This document shows positions 11,494 through 21,075 of a stretch of 64,000 nucleotides of DNA, one piece after another. This DNA comes from Protea cynaroides (lineage: Eukaryota; Streptophyta; Magnoliopsida; Proteales; Proteaceae). The notes under the pieces were generated by a model. The model saw nothing but the letters and a program-made list of their open reading frames with translations, was not told the DNA's origin and made no database searches. The stretch spans positions 5,651,217-5,715,216 of the forward strand of contig CM053266.1 of the NCBI GenBank assembly GCA_028583415.1. Reading direction: 5' to 3'. The position numbers were made by a program, and so were the translations under genes. How positions within the stretch are numbered: the first letter of the stretch is position 1; each line of letters begins with the position of its first letter.

Positions 11494-14400
11494 ACTCCCC
11501 CTGACGTATAAAAATTTTGTCCTCGAAATTGTACGTACCTTCTGAATCAAACAAGTCAGGGTATTGCTTCCTCATAGAATTTTCTTCTTCCATGTCTCTA
11601 CTTTGCCATGTGACCTTAACATAGTAGATATCTCTGTTACGTAGACGTTGAACCTTTCGACTAGTGATTTCCGTTGGTGTTACTTCAAATGTCAAATCAT
11701 CAGTCAATTCTGGCAAATCCACTGTCAACACATGTGTTGGGTCTTTGACATACTTCTTCAATAGAGAAATGTGAAATACGTCATGCACACTTGACATAGA
11801 TGGTGGTAGTGCTAACTGATAAGCTACTTTTCCACGCTTAGGAATCTCATATGGTCCGACGTATCTTGGACTTAGTTTTCCTTTCTGTCCGAACCTCTTC
11901 AATCCTCGCATAGGCGATACCTTCAGAGATACTTTATCACCTACGGCGAACTCTAGATCTCTTCGTCGAGTATCTGTATATTGCTTTTGACGGTTCTGAG
12001 CTACTATTACTCTTTCCTTGTTGATGTCGACCACTCGACAAGTCTCTTCAACAAATTCCGGTCCAACAATACTACGTTCTCCAACTTCATTCCAAAACAA
12101 GGGAGTTCGACACTTTCTGCCATACAGTGCTTCATAAGGTGACATATGTATAGTAGCCTGATAGCTATTGTTATAAGCGAACTCGATCAATGGTAACTTT
12201 TCGTCCCATGATCCTTTGAAATCAATTACACATGCTCGTAGCATATCTTCTAAAATCTGGATTGTATGCTCCGACTGTCCGTCTGTCTGTGGGTGGAATG
12301 CAGTACTGAACTTCAATGTTGTACCCATAGCCTTTTGCAGTCCTTCCCAAAATTTGGAAGTAAATCATGGATCTCTATCGGACACAATGCTTTCTGGAAC
12401 ACCATGTAACCGAACAATATTATCCCCATACAGCTTTGCTAACCTTTCCAGTGTATACTGGGGTCGTATTGGTATGAAGCGAGCTGTCTTAGTCAGACGG
12501 TCCACAATCACGCAAACTGCGTCAACTACTCGAGGAGTCAATGGTAGTCCTGTGACGAAGTCCATAGTGATGCAGTCTCATTTCCATGCTGGTTCCGATA
12601 ATGGTTGTAACAGTCCTGCGGGTCTTTGTCGTTCTGCCTTTACCTTTTGACAATTTAGGCATTGAGACACGAACTTGGCTACATCTGCCTTCATTCCCCT
12701 CCACCAATACAGTTTCTTTAGATCATGATACATTTTTGTGCTTCCAGGATGTATCGAGTAGATGGTGGTATGGGCTTCCTTCATCAGTCGGTGTCTAATG
12801 TCCATACTTTCTGTTTCAGGTACACATATTCTCCCTTTATATTTCAGTACCTTCTCGGTATCTAAGGTGAACTTAGGGTTGGTCCTACCTTTCTCAATAT
12901 CTTCTTGTACTGTTCTTAGATTAGGATCTGCTTTGATAGCTGTCTTCACTTCGTCCACTATATCTGGTATAATCTTCAATGCCGCGAACATATTTGAAAA
13001 TCGATGAATAAACCCTTGGCTAGCTGATTCATCCGTTGTATCTATCACATATTGTTCGTTGCCGTGATTAAACACCATTCCGTTGGTATACATTGCTGCA
13101 GTCGTGCTAACTTCTCCTTGAGATTTTATCATTGCTTTTCTGCTCAATGCATCTGCTACCACGTTCGCTTTTCCCGGATGATACTGGATATCACAATCAT
13201 AATCTTTCAATAGTTCCAGCCATCTTCTTTGTCTCATATTCAACTCCTTCTGATTAAATAGATAAGTAAGACTTTTATGGTCCGACTTAATCTGAAATTT
13301 CTCTCCGTATAGGTAGTGTCTCCATATCTTGACAGCATGTACTACTGCCGCTAACTCCAAATCATGAGTGGGGTAATTTTTCTCATGTACCTTCAACTGT
13401 CTCGAGGCATACGCAACTACTTGCTCTCCTTGCATAAGCACACATCCTAATCCCAATCCCGATGCATCAGTGTATAAGGTAAATGTCTGTCCTGGAACGG
13501 GAATGGTCAAAATTGGGGCGGATATCAATCTGTTCTTCAGTGTTTGAAAACTCTTTTCACACTTATCCGTCCATACAAACTTTTCGCCTTTCTTGGTCAA
13601 ACTGGTGAGAGGTACAGCAATCCGAGAATAGTCTTCTACGAATCTCCGATAATATCCAGCTCGACCCAAAAAACTTCTAATTTTTGAAACACTCTTTGGT
13701 GCTTCCCACTTCACAATAGCCTCGATCTTACTGGGGTCCACTTTGATTCCTTCTACGGATACTACATGGCCTAGAAAGGCGACTTCACTTAGCCAAAACT
13801 CACACTTCGAAAATTTGGCGTATAACTTCTCTTTCCTTAAACGCTGTAGGGCTGCGTTTAGGTTCTTGACATGGGTTTCCTTGTCTTTGGAGTATACCAA
13901 TATGTCATCAATAAATAATATAACCGACGTATCCAACATATCGTGGAAAACTCGGTTCATTAGTTCCATAAAAGTTGCTGGTGCGTTTTTTAATCCAAAA
14001 GACATGACCAAAAACTCATAATGTCCGTATCTGGTCCTGAAAGCTGTCTTCGGGATGTCACCTTCTTTAATCTTCAGCTAATGATAGCCTGATCGAAGGT
14101 CAATCTTTGAAAATACCTTCGCTCCTTGTAACTGATCGAACAAGTCATCGATCGTGGGTAGTGGATATCGATTCTTGATTGTCAGCTTATTCAACCCTCG
14201 ATAGTCGATACATAACCGAACACTACCATCCTTCTTCCTTACGAACAACACCGGTGCTCCCCATGGAGATATACTGGGTCTAATATAACCCTTATCCAGC
14301 AGTTCTTGTAATTGCACTTTTAATTCCTTCAGTTCAGTAGGAGCCATTCTATACGGTGCTTTTGATACTGGTGTGGCTCCAGGTATTAGGTCTATTACAA

Positions 14401-14961
14401 ACTCCGTGGCACGGTCGGGTGGTAATCCGGGTAGTTCCTCCGGAAATACATCAGGAAAATCTCGCACAACATCAATATCTTCCATTCGTGGCACGTCCTT
14501 GGTTAGATCGACCACTGATACTAGATATCCGATCGCCCCTTTCTCAAGGCACTTCTTAGCCTTTAATGCGGAGAGTATGAGCTTGCGTCTCCTGGGAAGT
14601 TTGGTTCCCGAGAAACTGAATTCTGCTCCTTCTTTGTCTTTGAACGTTAGCTTCTTCTCGGCGCATAATAGATTTGTAGAATACCGAGCTAACCAGTCCA
14701 TTCCCAAGATGACGTCAAAGTCTGCCATCTCAAGTTGTATTAAGGTTGCATCCAAGGTCTGCTTTCCAATGAGAACTGGACATGGTCCATAACCTTTCTC
14801 TAATTCCACTTCTAATCCCATCGGTTACCGTACAAGTAATTTATAATCTAATGTTTTGATGGGCAGATTGGTCTTCTTTCCAAATGACACAGATATAAAT
14901 GAATGAGTAGCTCCTGAATCAAAGAGTACTCTAGCGGGTATGCCATTGATAGGTACGATAC
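11489..14961 (-). pseudogene. pol: E2 pol, nearly full length with a few nonsense codons
   Basis: One frame covers protease with FDSG (near 14915), RT (about 14370-13660) with FIDDILVYS near 13910, RNase H with TLYTDASG and DHKSLTYL (about 13480-13150), integrase with HHCC finger ending CLNCQKVK (near 12645), DDE residues in IVDRLTK, SDRDP and GQSEHTIQ, and a chromodomain at the end. Stops are TTA on the + strand at 14825 (Ser to stop), CTA at 14078 (Gln to stop), TCA at 12578 (Trp to stop) and TCA at 12365 (Arg to stop). Three of the four are C-to-T type transitions. The chromodomain has lost about five residues (ITWEE) near 11585. The stop codon lies in the LTR (11489-11491). This is the best preserved pol in the window but not functional as read. 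Confidence 0.92.
11494..11508 (-). other. E2 polypurine tract
   Basis: On the minus strand TACGTCAGGGGGAGT abuts the 3' LTR, in the same place as in E1 and E3. Confidence 0.8.
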
Positions 14962-15032
14962 CTGTAATTCATTTTTACTTAGTCTACATGCTCAATCAAT
15001 TCTAATTAAAATCTTAAAAGTTTCGGTCATAC
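14962..15032 (-). other. Intron-like segment between gag and protease (E2, 71 nt)
   Basis: On the minus strand it starts GTATGACCGAAAC and ends TGAATTACAG. Removal joins gag DVLI-G to IVPING of protease. Unspliced, gag ends at TGA (14992-14994) after GMTETFKILIRID. The middle differs from E1 and E3 by substitutions and indels, while both ends and the GACTAAG box are kept. Confidence 0.7.
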
Positions 15033-15520
15033 CTATGAGCACATCGGGCGATGCGGCTGCATCCTCTGATGTAACAGCATATACCCGTCCTTGATGTAGT
15101 TGCTTCTTGGGTTTTGGGCACTCTCTTGCCATATGCCCTGGTTGGTTGCAGTTATAACACTTCGGGGCTTCAGAATTTGGCTTCGGCTGAGGTTGAGCTG
15201 CGGGGATAGTCATGGTTGCAGCATTAAAATTCTGAGGACGGAAAGGTTTATACGTCCTGTTATTGCCTCCATTGTAAGAATTTCTGGCTGGTCTCTTGAT
15301 GCCTCTGTTCTGGGAGAAATAACTCTCCTTCTGGCTCGATTCGATTATTCGAGCAATTTGGACAGCTTCGTTGTAAATCTTCTTTTCCAAACCCAGAACA
15401 TTTTCTATTATGCTTCCTCTTAGTCCCGCGACAAACCTACGGGTTTTTGTATCTTCTTCTTGCATGCTAGCTGGTGCGAAGAAAAACAGTTCTTCGTAAC
15501 GCTGTTGATACGAGTCCACG
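15033..15520 (-). pseudogene. gag: E2 gag, N-terminally deleted
   Basis: Encodes the gag core from DSYQQRYEELFFFAP through FVAGLRGSIIENVLGLEKK to the zinc knuckle CYNCNQPGHMAREC (near 15125-15165) with no internal stop. Everything upstream, about 250 residues compared with E1 and E3, is missing: at 15515-15520 (TCCACG) the frame runs straight into LTR sequence. The retained part is one of the least mutated gag segments in the window, which fits the recent age of E2. Confidence 0.9.
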
Positions 15521-17797
15521 CATTTTAGAATGGTGTGATGAACCGCTAATAACCAACGGTTCAACCAGGATCTCAAGTAGGCTATCCCCGCGTTACCTGA
15601 ACCTTCATATACTCACCGTCATAATCAGAGTAAATAAACAATAGCGAAAGTCTTATAAATAAATGAACTGAGAACTAAAATGGTATTCATAAATAATAGC
15701 AAATTATTCTGTGTTTAAACTGAGACATAAATAATTAAGTACCAAATACATGTCTTATAAATCCAATAAGAAACCTATAAAAACATCTAATCGAATACAC
15801 ACGAGTTGCACGTCGCAAGAGGAGTCGTGTGTATCGTCTTCAGCTCCAACTTCCATAGCTGCTACATTTCCATACGCTGACGCGTTCATAAAATCTTCAA
15901 CTGTATAACCTGCATCATCAACTAAAAATATTCGACGTCGAGGGGTGAGCACACAACACGGCTCAGTGACTAGCCAAAACAATGCAACATTACATATGCA
16001 TGCAAAAACTAAATTTATATCTTTGGTCTTGGTTTATAGTTTGCAATGTGCAATAGAAAGGTTGGGTGGTCAAAGGTTAACGTTTACTGACACCGCCTCT
16101 ATACACAGGGTGTGGAAGCCCGTCCGAAGGTTAACGTTTATCGTCGTCCCCATCCACCCTACCATAACATTATACAACAAAGGTTAACGTTTATTGCTAT
16201 ATAATGCTATACCAACACATAAGCCCCTGTTAGCGAGGGCTTGCAAACTGGGCTCGTTGCTAACCAATCCTAATGCCAAACAGTGTATCCAAGGCCTCAC
16301 CCCAGCATCCCTTAGAACATTCATAGAGATAGAGCTAAGGCCCCCCGGTAGAGTCAGAGACTACAAGGACCGAGACCACCTCCCCTGATACTCTACGACA
16401 TAATAGTTCTGCTAAGGTAATGGCGATACGACGATGCCAATGCACAAGACTTGAGTTAGAGATAGAGCTAAAGTGCTGAGACCCGCCAAAGGTTAACGTT
16501 TATTGACGTCCTCATCACACCTCCCCTGATACTCGCTCGCATCAAATACATCAACCACACACATACAAGCACATGCCTATTCCTATCATCATCATCATGA
16601 TCATGTTATAAACAATAAAGTAAATATGCATGAACAAGTAATAGAAATATTGGATGGCATGCTGTATGCACATTACAACATATTCGCATAGAATCAAACA
16701 TGGCATAGGACTCAAGAAATAGAAAACAGTTTATTATTAACCAATTTAATTTGGGGTTAAGGTTCCTCACCTTAGCTTGCTAATAGATATTTTCCAAGCT
16801 TTCGAATCACCGTTATAACGTAATTATATTGCTAGCAAACCTAACCAAGTCGATAGAATTTAATTAGAATTAATTCAAAATTTAAAACCATTCTGTCAAC
16901 TGAGGGTCGATGCTAGGGTCGATGGGTCTATCGACCCTCCCTCCATTCTGAACTTCTCGAATGCTGAGGGTCGATGGTCAGAAACACCTAGGGTCGGATG
17001 GTCTATCGACCCTCAGTGCGACCCTTGGTGCACTCTAGTCAAATTTCCACCTTCAAATCCATTCTTCGTGTTTGGGTCCTATGGCTTACTTCCTACATTC
17101 ATTCAACAGTCATTCCATGGTCTATAACCATGTATAATCCCTCTAAATAATTTTCGTGCATCCTTCTATGGTTTTCCATGAAAACCTAACCATGGATGGA
17201 TGGTTTGGGTTTCTTCGAAATCCTACACTCAACCATATCTAACCTAAGGTCTGTAGAAACTCATGGAATTAATATCCATACCTGAGAAGATTACTTTTCT
17301 CTGCAAATTCTTCTCCTTTTTGCTAAGTCTTCTTCCTTGCCTCCTTTCTTCCTCTTTTTCCTCTTCTCTCTTTCTCTCAATTCAATTAGGGTTGTGAAAG
17401 GAGTGAAAGTGGCTTAGGAACGTCCTTTAAATAGACTAGGAATGTCCTACAATAATCCCATTGAGATTTGGAAAGAATCCCAACCGAAAATTAGGAAATT
17501 TCCTAATTTCAGTTTCGTTAAAAATCGAGGGTCGATGGGAGGGTCGATGATCCCGTCAACCCTAGGGTCTTAAGCTGTCCGACCCTCCCTTCAAAACTGA
17601 GGGTCTGACTTTCTATTTTGGGAGGTCCGACCCTGCTTAACTGGGTGTGCGACCCTCCCCTAAAATTATGTGTTTTTGGGTCGATTTTATACCTGGGATC
17701 TCGATCTCCTTCATGCCCTTGGTCCATTTGACTCGACCATGATGGGTAAATCTGGTTCAAGGTGGTAAGACCGGGTTAGTTTGACACGGGTCTTACA
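15515..17797 (-). repeat. E2 5' LTR lacking its U5 terminus (2283 bp)
   Basis: Ends GGGTCTTACA at 17797 but lacks the terminal 18-20 bp (TGTCACACCCCAATT...) present at 9417. It begins inside the LTR at TCCACGCATTTTAG. It agrees with 9417-11493 at nearly every base over long stretches, for example 15548-15670 against 9475-9600. It carries four AAAGGTTAACGTTTAT-like motifs at 16072, 16127, 16179 and 16488. Confidence 0.9.
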
Positions 17798-18449
17798 GAT
17801 TGGCCCTGGTAGATTTCCACCAATGATGTGCATCGCCTTTTAGCATGAAGGTGGCACATAATACCTTTTCTTCTTCTATAATAGTCATCATAAGAAAATT
17901 TCTCTCCATCTCGTCGATCCAATGTGCTGGCCATAAAGGATCAGACGGTTTACCATTAAACTCCTTGGGCTTCTTCTTCAAGAGTCTCTCAATCAGTCGA
18001 GAGTGATCCATCTGATTTTGGGGGTATGCCCCAAACATAGGTTGTGGATACTGATAATTAACCTGAGCTGCTTTCGGACCTGGTACTGGAATCTGTGTAG
18101 CTGGTTGTTGAGGTGTTTGGGGTGCTGGGTGGTTACCCACCGGTGCTGCACTGGCTTGTCCAGTCGGCATTGGTGTAGCATGTCTTGTCTGGAACATAAT
18201 CTCCATTGATGCATGCATTTGAGCCTGTGCGTATTGCATTTGTTGCAGCTGTTGCGACAAGTTCATAACCACAGTTGCTAATTCCGATGGTGGAGGTGGC
18301 AAGTTTGTAAGATTTGCCTGACCCGGATTTACTGGTGGAGCAACCTATGGATTTCTCTGTGCATATATATTTTCTTGACTAGTTTCCTCCACAGGTGGTG
18401 GTGGTGGAACTGCATTTCGGCTCTGCCTGGTTACTCTACGTCCAGCCAT
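17798..18449 (-). pseudogene. gag: E1 gag, N-terminal part
   Basis: The first half of the gag split by E2. The start ATG is at 18449-18447 (MAGRRVTRQSRNAV). A basic start is followed by a proline-rich stretch, a Gln/Met-rich helix (QQLQQMQYAQAQMHASMEIM), a second Pro/Gln-rich stretch and the gag domain with WPAHWIDEMERNF and GDAHHWWKSTRANL. The last residues stop at the E2 insertion and resume at 9416. One in-frame stop (CTA at 18345-18347) interrupts the N-terminal tail. In E3 the corresponding ATG has become AAG. Confidence 0.88.
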
Positions 18450-18589
18450 ATCTTCCTCTGATAATGGTGATGCCTCAAAATCATTAAAATACGTGAGACA
18501 ATCATTTATACTTCATGTAAGCACGCTAACCGATGTTATTTTCAAAAAATTTAGCTTAATATATGAAAAACAATATTTTTTTCTATGCA

Positions 18590-18870
18590 GGGTCGATGGT
18601 GGGGGTCGATGGTATGTCCGACCCTCAGTATCCGACCCTGGGAATCACCTGTTCTTCCCGAGAGCCGAGGGTCGATGCGGGGGTCGATGGGTGTCCGACC
18701 CCTAGGTGCGACCCCTGGTTTACTGTCAAGTTCCCGAGGCTGGCGGTCGATACGGGAGTCGATGGATGTCCGACCCCCAGGTGCGACCCCTGATTTTCTG
18801 TCAGATTCCCGAGAGTTGGGGGTCGATATGGGGGTCGATGGTCCTGGTCGAATTGTCCGACCCCCATACC
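18590..18870. repeat. 75-76 bp GGTCGA-rich tandem repeat between gag and the antisense gene (E1)
   Basis: Three to four units, each with TTCCCGAG, GGTCGATxxGGGxGTCGATGG and TCCGACCCC blocks. The CCCGAG anchors fall at 18657, 18733 and 18808, giving periods of 76 and 75. The GGTCGA and TCCGACC parts can pair within a unit. The array sits between two genes pointing away from each other, and the same motif is common in the LTR U3. Confidence 0.8.
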
Positions 18871-19021
18871 AAAAATCAGATTTTTAAGGTCCGATTCTGG
18901 TTTCATTTCCCATTATTCCTTCCTCATTTCGACTCGTCTCCCACCTCTGAGTTGCTACAGTGCCACTCCGCTATATTGGTCACTTCGGTTCCGTGTTTCG
19001 ACGTACACATCATTCCTATAG

Positions 19022-19464
19022 GTATGTTTTCTCATTTTTACCTGTTTTTAGGTTTCCATTTCTAGGTTTTCGCTCGTTTAACATGTATTTTTCAAATTAA
19101 ACTTTTTCCAACCGTAAAAATTCAATTTTTATTGGGGGCTTTTGTTATTGGTGTCTCGAGGAATGAAAGCCCTCAAAAAATTTTGAGTTTCATCGGTTGG
19201 TTATCGAGAAACTTGGATTTTGCTCTTTTTGCCCTAATTTGTCGAAATTTTTGATTTCTCGCAATTTCTTCAAATTGGATTCCATTAGTTAGGATTTCCT
19301 ACTGTGTGAGTGTTGTAGGATGGTTTAGAACCTACGTAAGTCCTCCTGCCCACGTGTGTGGGTGACAAGTGAGGCTTTTGGCCAAACTTATGTCGTTAAA
19401 ATGTCAAAATTTTGGCTTTTTCTGCCCTACTAATATACTTATCTGTTTTCTTTTTTATTTGCAG
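19022..19464 (+). other. Predicted leader intron of the E1 antisense gene (443 nt)
   Basis: Donor CTATAG|GTATGTTTT at 19021/19022 and acceptor TTTTTATTTGCAG| ending at 19464, six bases before the ATG at 19470. The intron is T-rich, as plant introns are. E3 has the same intron at 29649-30090 (442 nt). The exon upstream would begin somewhere near 18900-18960. Splicing is predicted, not shown. Confidence 0.65.
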
Positions 19465-19469
19465 ATATC

Positions 19470-20794
19470 ATGGCCCGTACCAAAGTACCTAGAGTTCGTG
19501 ATCCTCTTCGTTTTCGCTCTAACGAAGCCGAGGCACAGTATGCCCACTACGCTCGCAAGAAAGTAGAGGGTGGTCGTAGGGTGAACTTGGCTGAGTTGGC
19601 CCTGTTCAATGTGGAGAGAGCATTTGGTGATATGGGTTGGCTCCCAGTCATCACTTACGATGCACGCACCCGTCCGGATTTAGTATGCTAGTTTTATTGT
19701 AACCTCCAGGTTGTGGGGGATTACAATGATGTTGAGAGGGGTCACGAGTTGCGCATCACGAGTTACGTCAAAGGGGTGAACATCTCATTTGACTATCATC
19801 AGTTGGCCGACCTACTGGGCATCTCCTATGATGGCCCCACGGTTTTCTGTGCTCCTGGAGAGCCCCAGTTCTTTTCTTTACAGATGAGGACTGAGATCGA
19901 TAATCAGCTCCTATGACCTGATCGCTGGGAGATGAGGGCATGCTATATGCGTCCAGCTCCATGGGTATTTTGCAAGATTATTCAGCATAACCTGATCCCA
20001 TAGATTGGTCATTACGAGAGGGTTTCCCAGCTGACCCAGTATCTTCTGTACAGCATTTGCACTAGACAGCCCGTCTGCCTTCTGTACATCATTATGCGTA
20101 CTATGATCACTGCTACGTTGCCCAGTCACACTGGCAACCTTCCGTACGGATGTATGATCACTACGCTACTTACCCACCTGGGGGTTGATTTAATGGATGA
20201 GAAGATTCAGGAGAAGTCCTTCTCATCGCCTCTAGATTGGGAGGCTATTTGCAAGATGGGCATGTGGGATGCCTAGGTCAGTAATGAGGAGAGAAACGCG
20301 ATGGAGTGCCCTCACACTCGCGTAGAGAAGCTGACGCTGAGGCAGCTGCCGCAGTCGCTGGAGTTCATACGGAGCCTGCTGATGATGATGACCGTATGTA
20401 CATGGATGTAGACTCTATACCACCTCCTTCTCCTACACATGCGGCTGGAGCTAGTACTTCATATGCGGCTGGTCCTTCACACGTGGCTGGTCCTTCTCAT
20501 GCGGCTGGTCCTTCACACCCACCTCTTGATATGATGGAGATGTTGCATGAGATCAGAGAGGCTCAGCGCAGATCTGATCTCTCTGATCTGAGGATGGGGG
20601 AGTCACTAGACGCTCAGCGTGTGAGAGTGGATGAGCTCATAGAGGTTCAGCGTGCGACTGATCAGCGGGTAGCCGATCTTACCACTAGTCTTCAGACGAC
20701 CCAGACTCAGATAGCCTGGTTGACTAGAGTCTACGCAGAGGATTATGACAGAGATCGTGAGGAACCGCCTCCTTCTTCACCTCCAGTTTCATGA
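19470..20794 (+). pseudogene. Antisense additional ORF of E1, plant transposon protein-like
   Basis: Runs opposite to E1 between its primer site and gag. It starts MARTKVPRVRDPLRFRSN. The body has FGDMGWLPVITYD, FYCNLQVVGDYNDVERGHEL, SFDYHQLADLLGISYDGP, QYLLYSICTRQPVCLPYII and MITTLLTHLGVDL. The C-terminus has AAGPSH repeats, then a heptad-like helix (RVDELIEVQRATDQRVADL) and a Pro/Ser tail. The block order (conserved arm, FYxNL, LLGI, then a second helical half) is that of the family named 'putative plant transposon protein' (Pfam PF20167, from memory). The role of that family is not known to me. Stops at about 19689, 19914, 20001 and 20274 and a frameshift near 20300 break it. E3 has a better copy. 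It is not needed for transposition of ordinary Tekay elements. Confidence 0.75.
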
Positions 20795-21060
20795 TTGTAC
20801 TTATTTTCTTTCTTTGTACCACAGAGTAACTGTCCGGGTTCTGGACTATACTCTGCTTTTAGCTATTTGTATACGTTTGTTTCTCTCTCATTGTATTTAA
20901 AACTGTTCTTCCATTAATAGATGCATTATTGTCTTTTCAAATTTGGTCTCAAACATCACTTGTGCTTATAGTGTGTTAATATTACAGTTTTTACTTTTAT
21001 CCTATCTCAGTTCACAATTCGTCGTAAATGTATGCAAGTTTAGCGGACACGGTCTGAGAG

Positions 21061-21072
21061 TCTCTGATACCA
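21061..21072 (-). other. E1 primer binding site (tRNA-Met type)
   Basis: On the minus strand TGGTATCAGAGA, three bases downstream of the 5' LTR. It matches the complement of the 3' end of initiator tRNA-Met except for the last base, the usual primer for Tekay-type elements. Confidence 0.85.
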
Positions 21073-21075
21073 AGT

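Larger units (their letters stand above)
9417..17797 (-). mobile_element. E2: nested Tekay-type element inserted in E1 gag, internally deleted
   Basis: Minus-strand element with LTRs 9417-11493 and 15515-17797. It sits exactly inside the E1 gag codons between WWKSTRANL and LTKHALLTW. The flanking 5-mers are GAAAG (9412-9416) and GATTG (17798-17802). The intact sister sequence in E3 shows that the right copy is close to the original, so this is a 5-bp duplication with two changes. The primer site, leader, antisense ORF and gag N-terminus are missing, because the upstream LTR joins gag at a TCCACG microhomology. Its pol is one open frame broken mainly by a few point nonsense changes. It is the youngest layer of this nest. 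Confidence 0.9.

Noticed and set aside
12216..12650. 144-codon + strand frame and other + frames across 8266-9304 and 14373-14792
   Set aside because: They are antisense shadows of well-defined gag and pol coding sequence of E1 and E2.
18585..18906. Several frames of 76-100 codons with repeated GVDGCPTPR or GSMGVRPLG words on both strands
   Set aside because: They are translations of the 75-76 bp GGTCGA tandem repeat in all frames and have no independent support as genes.
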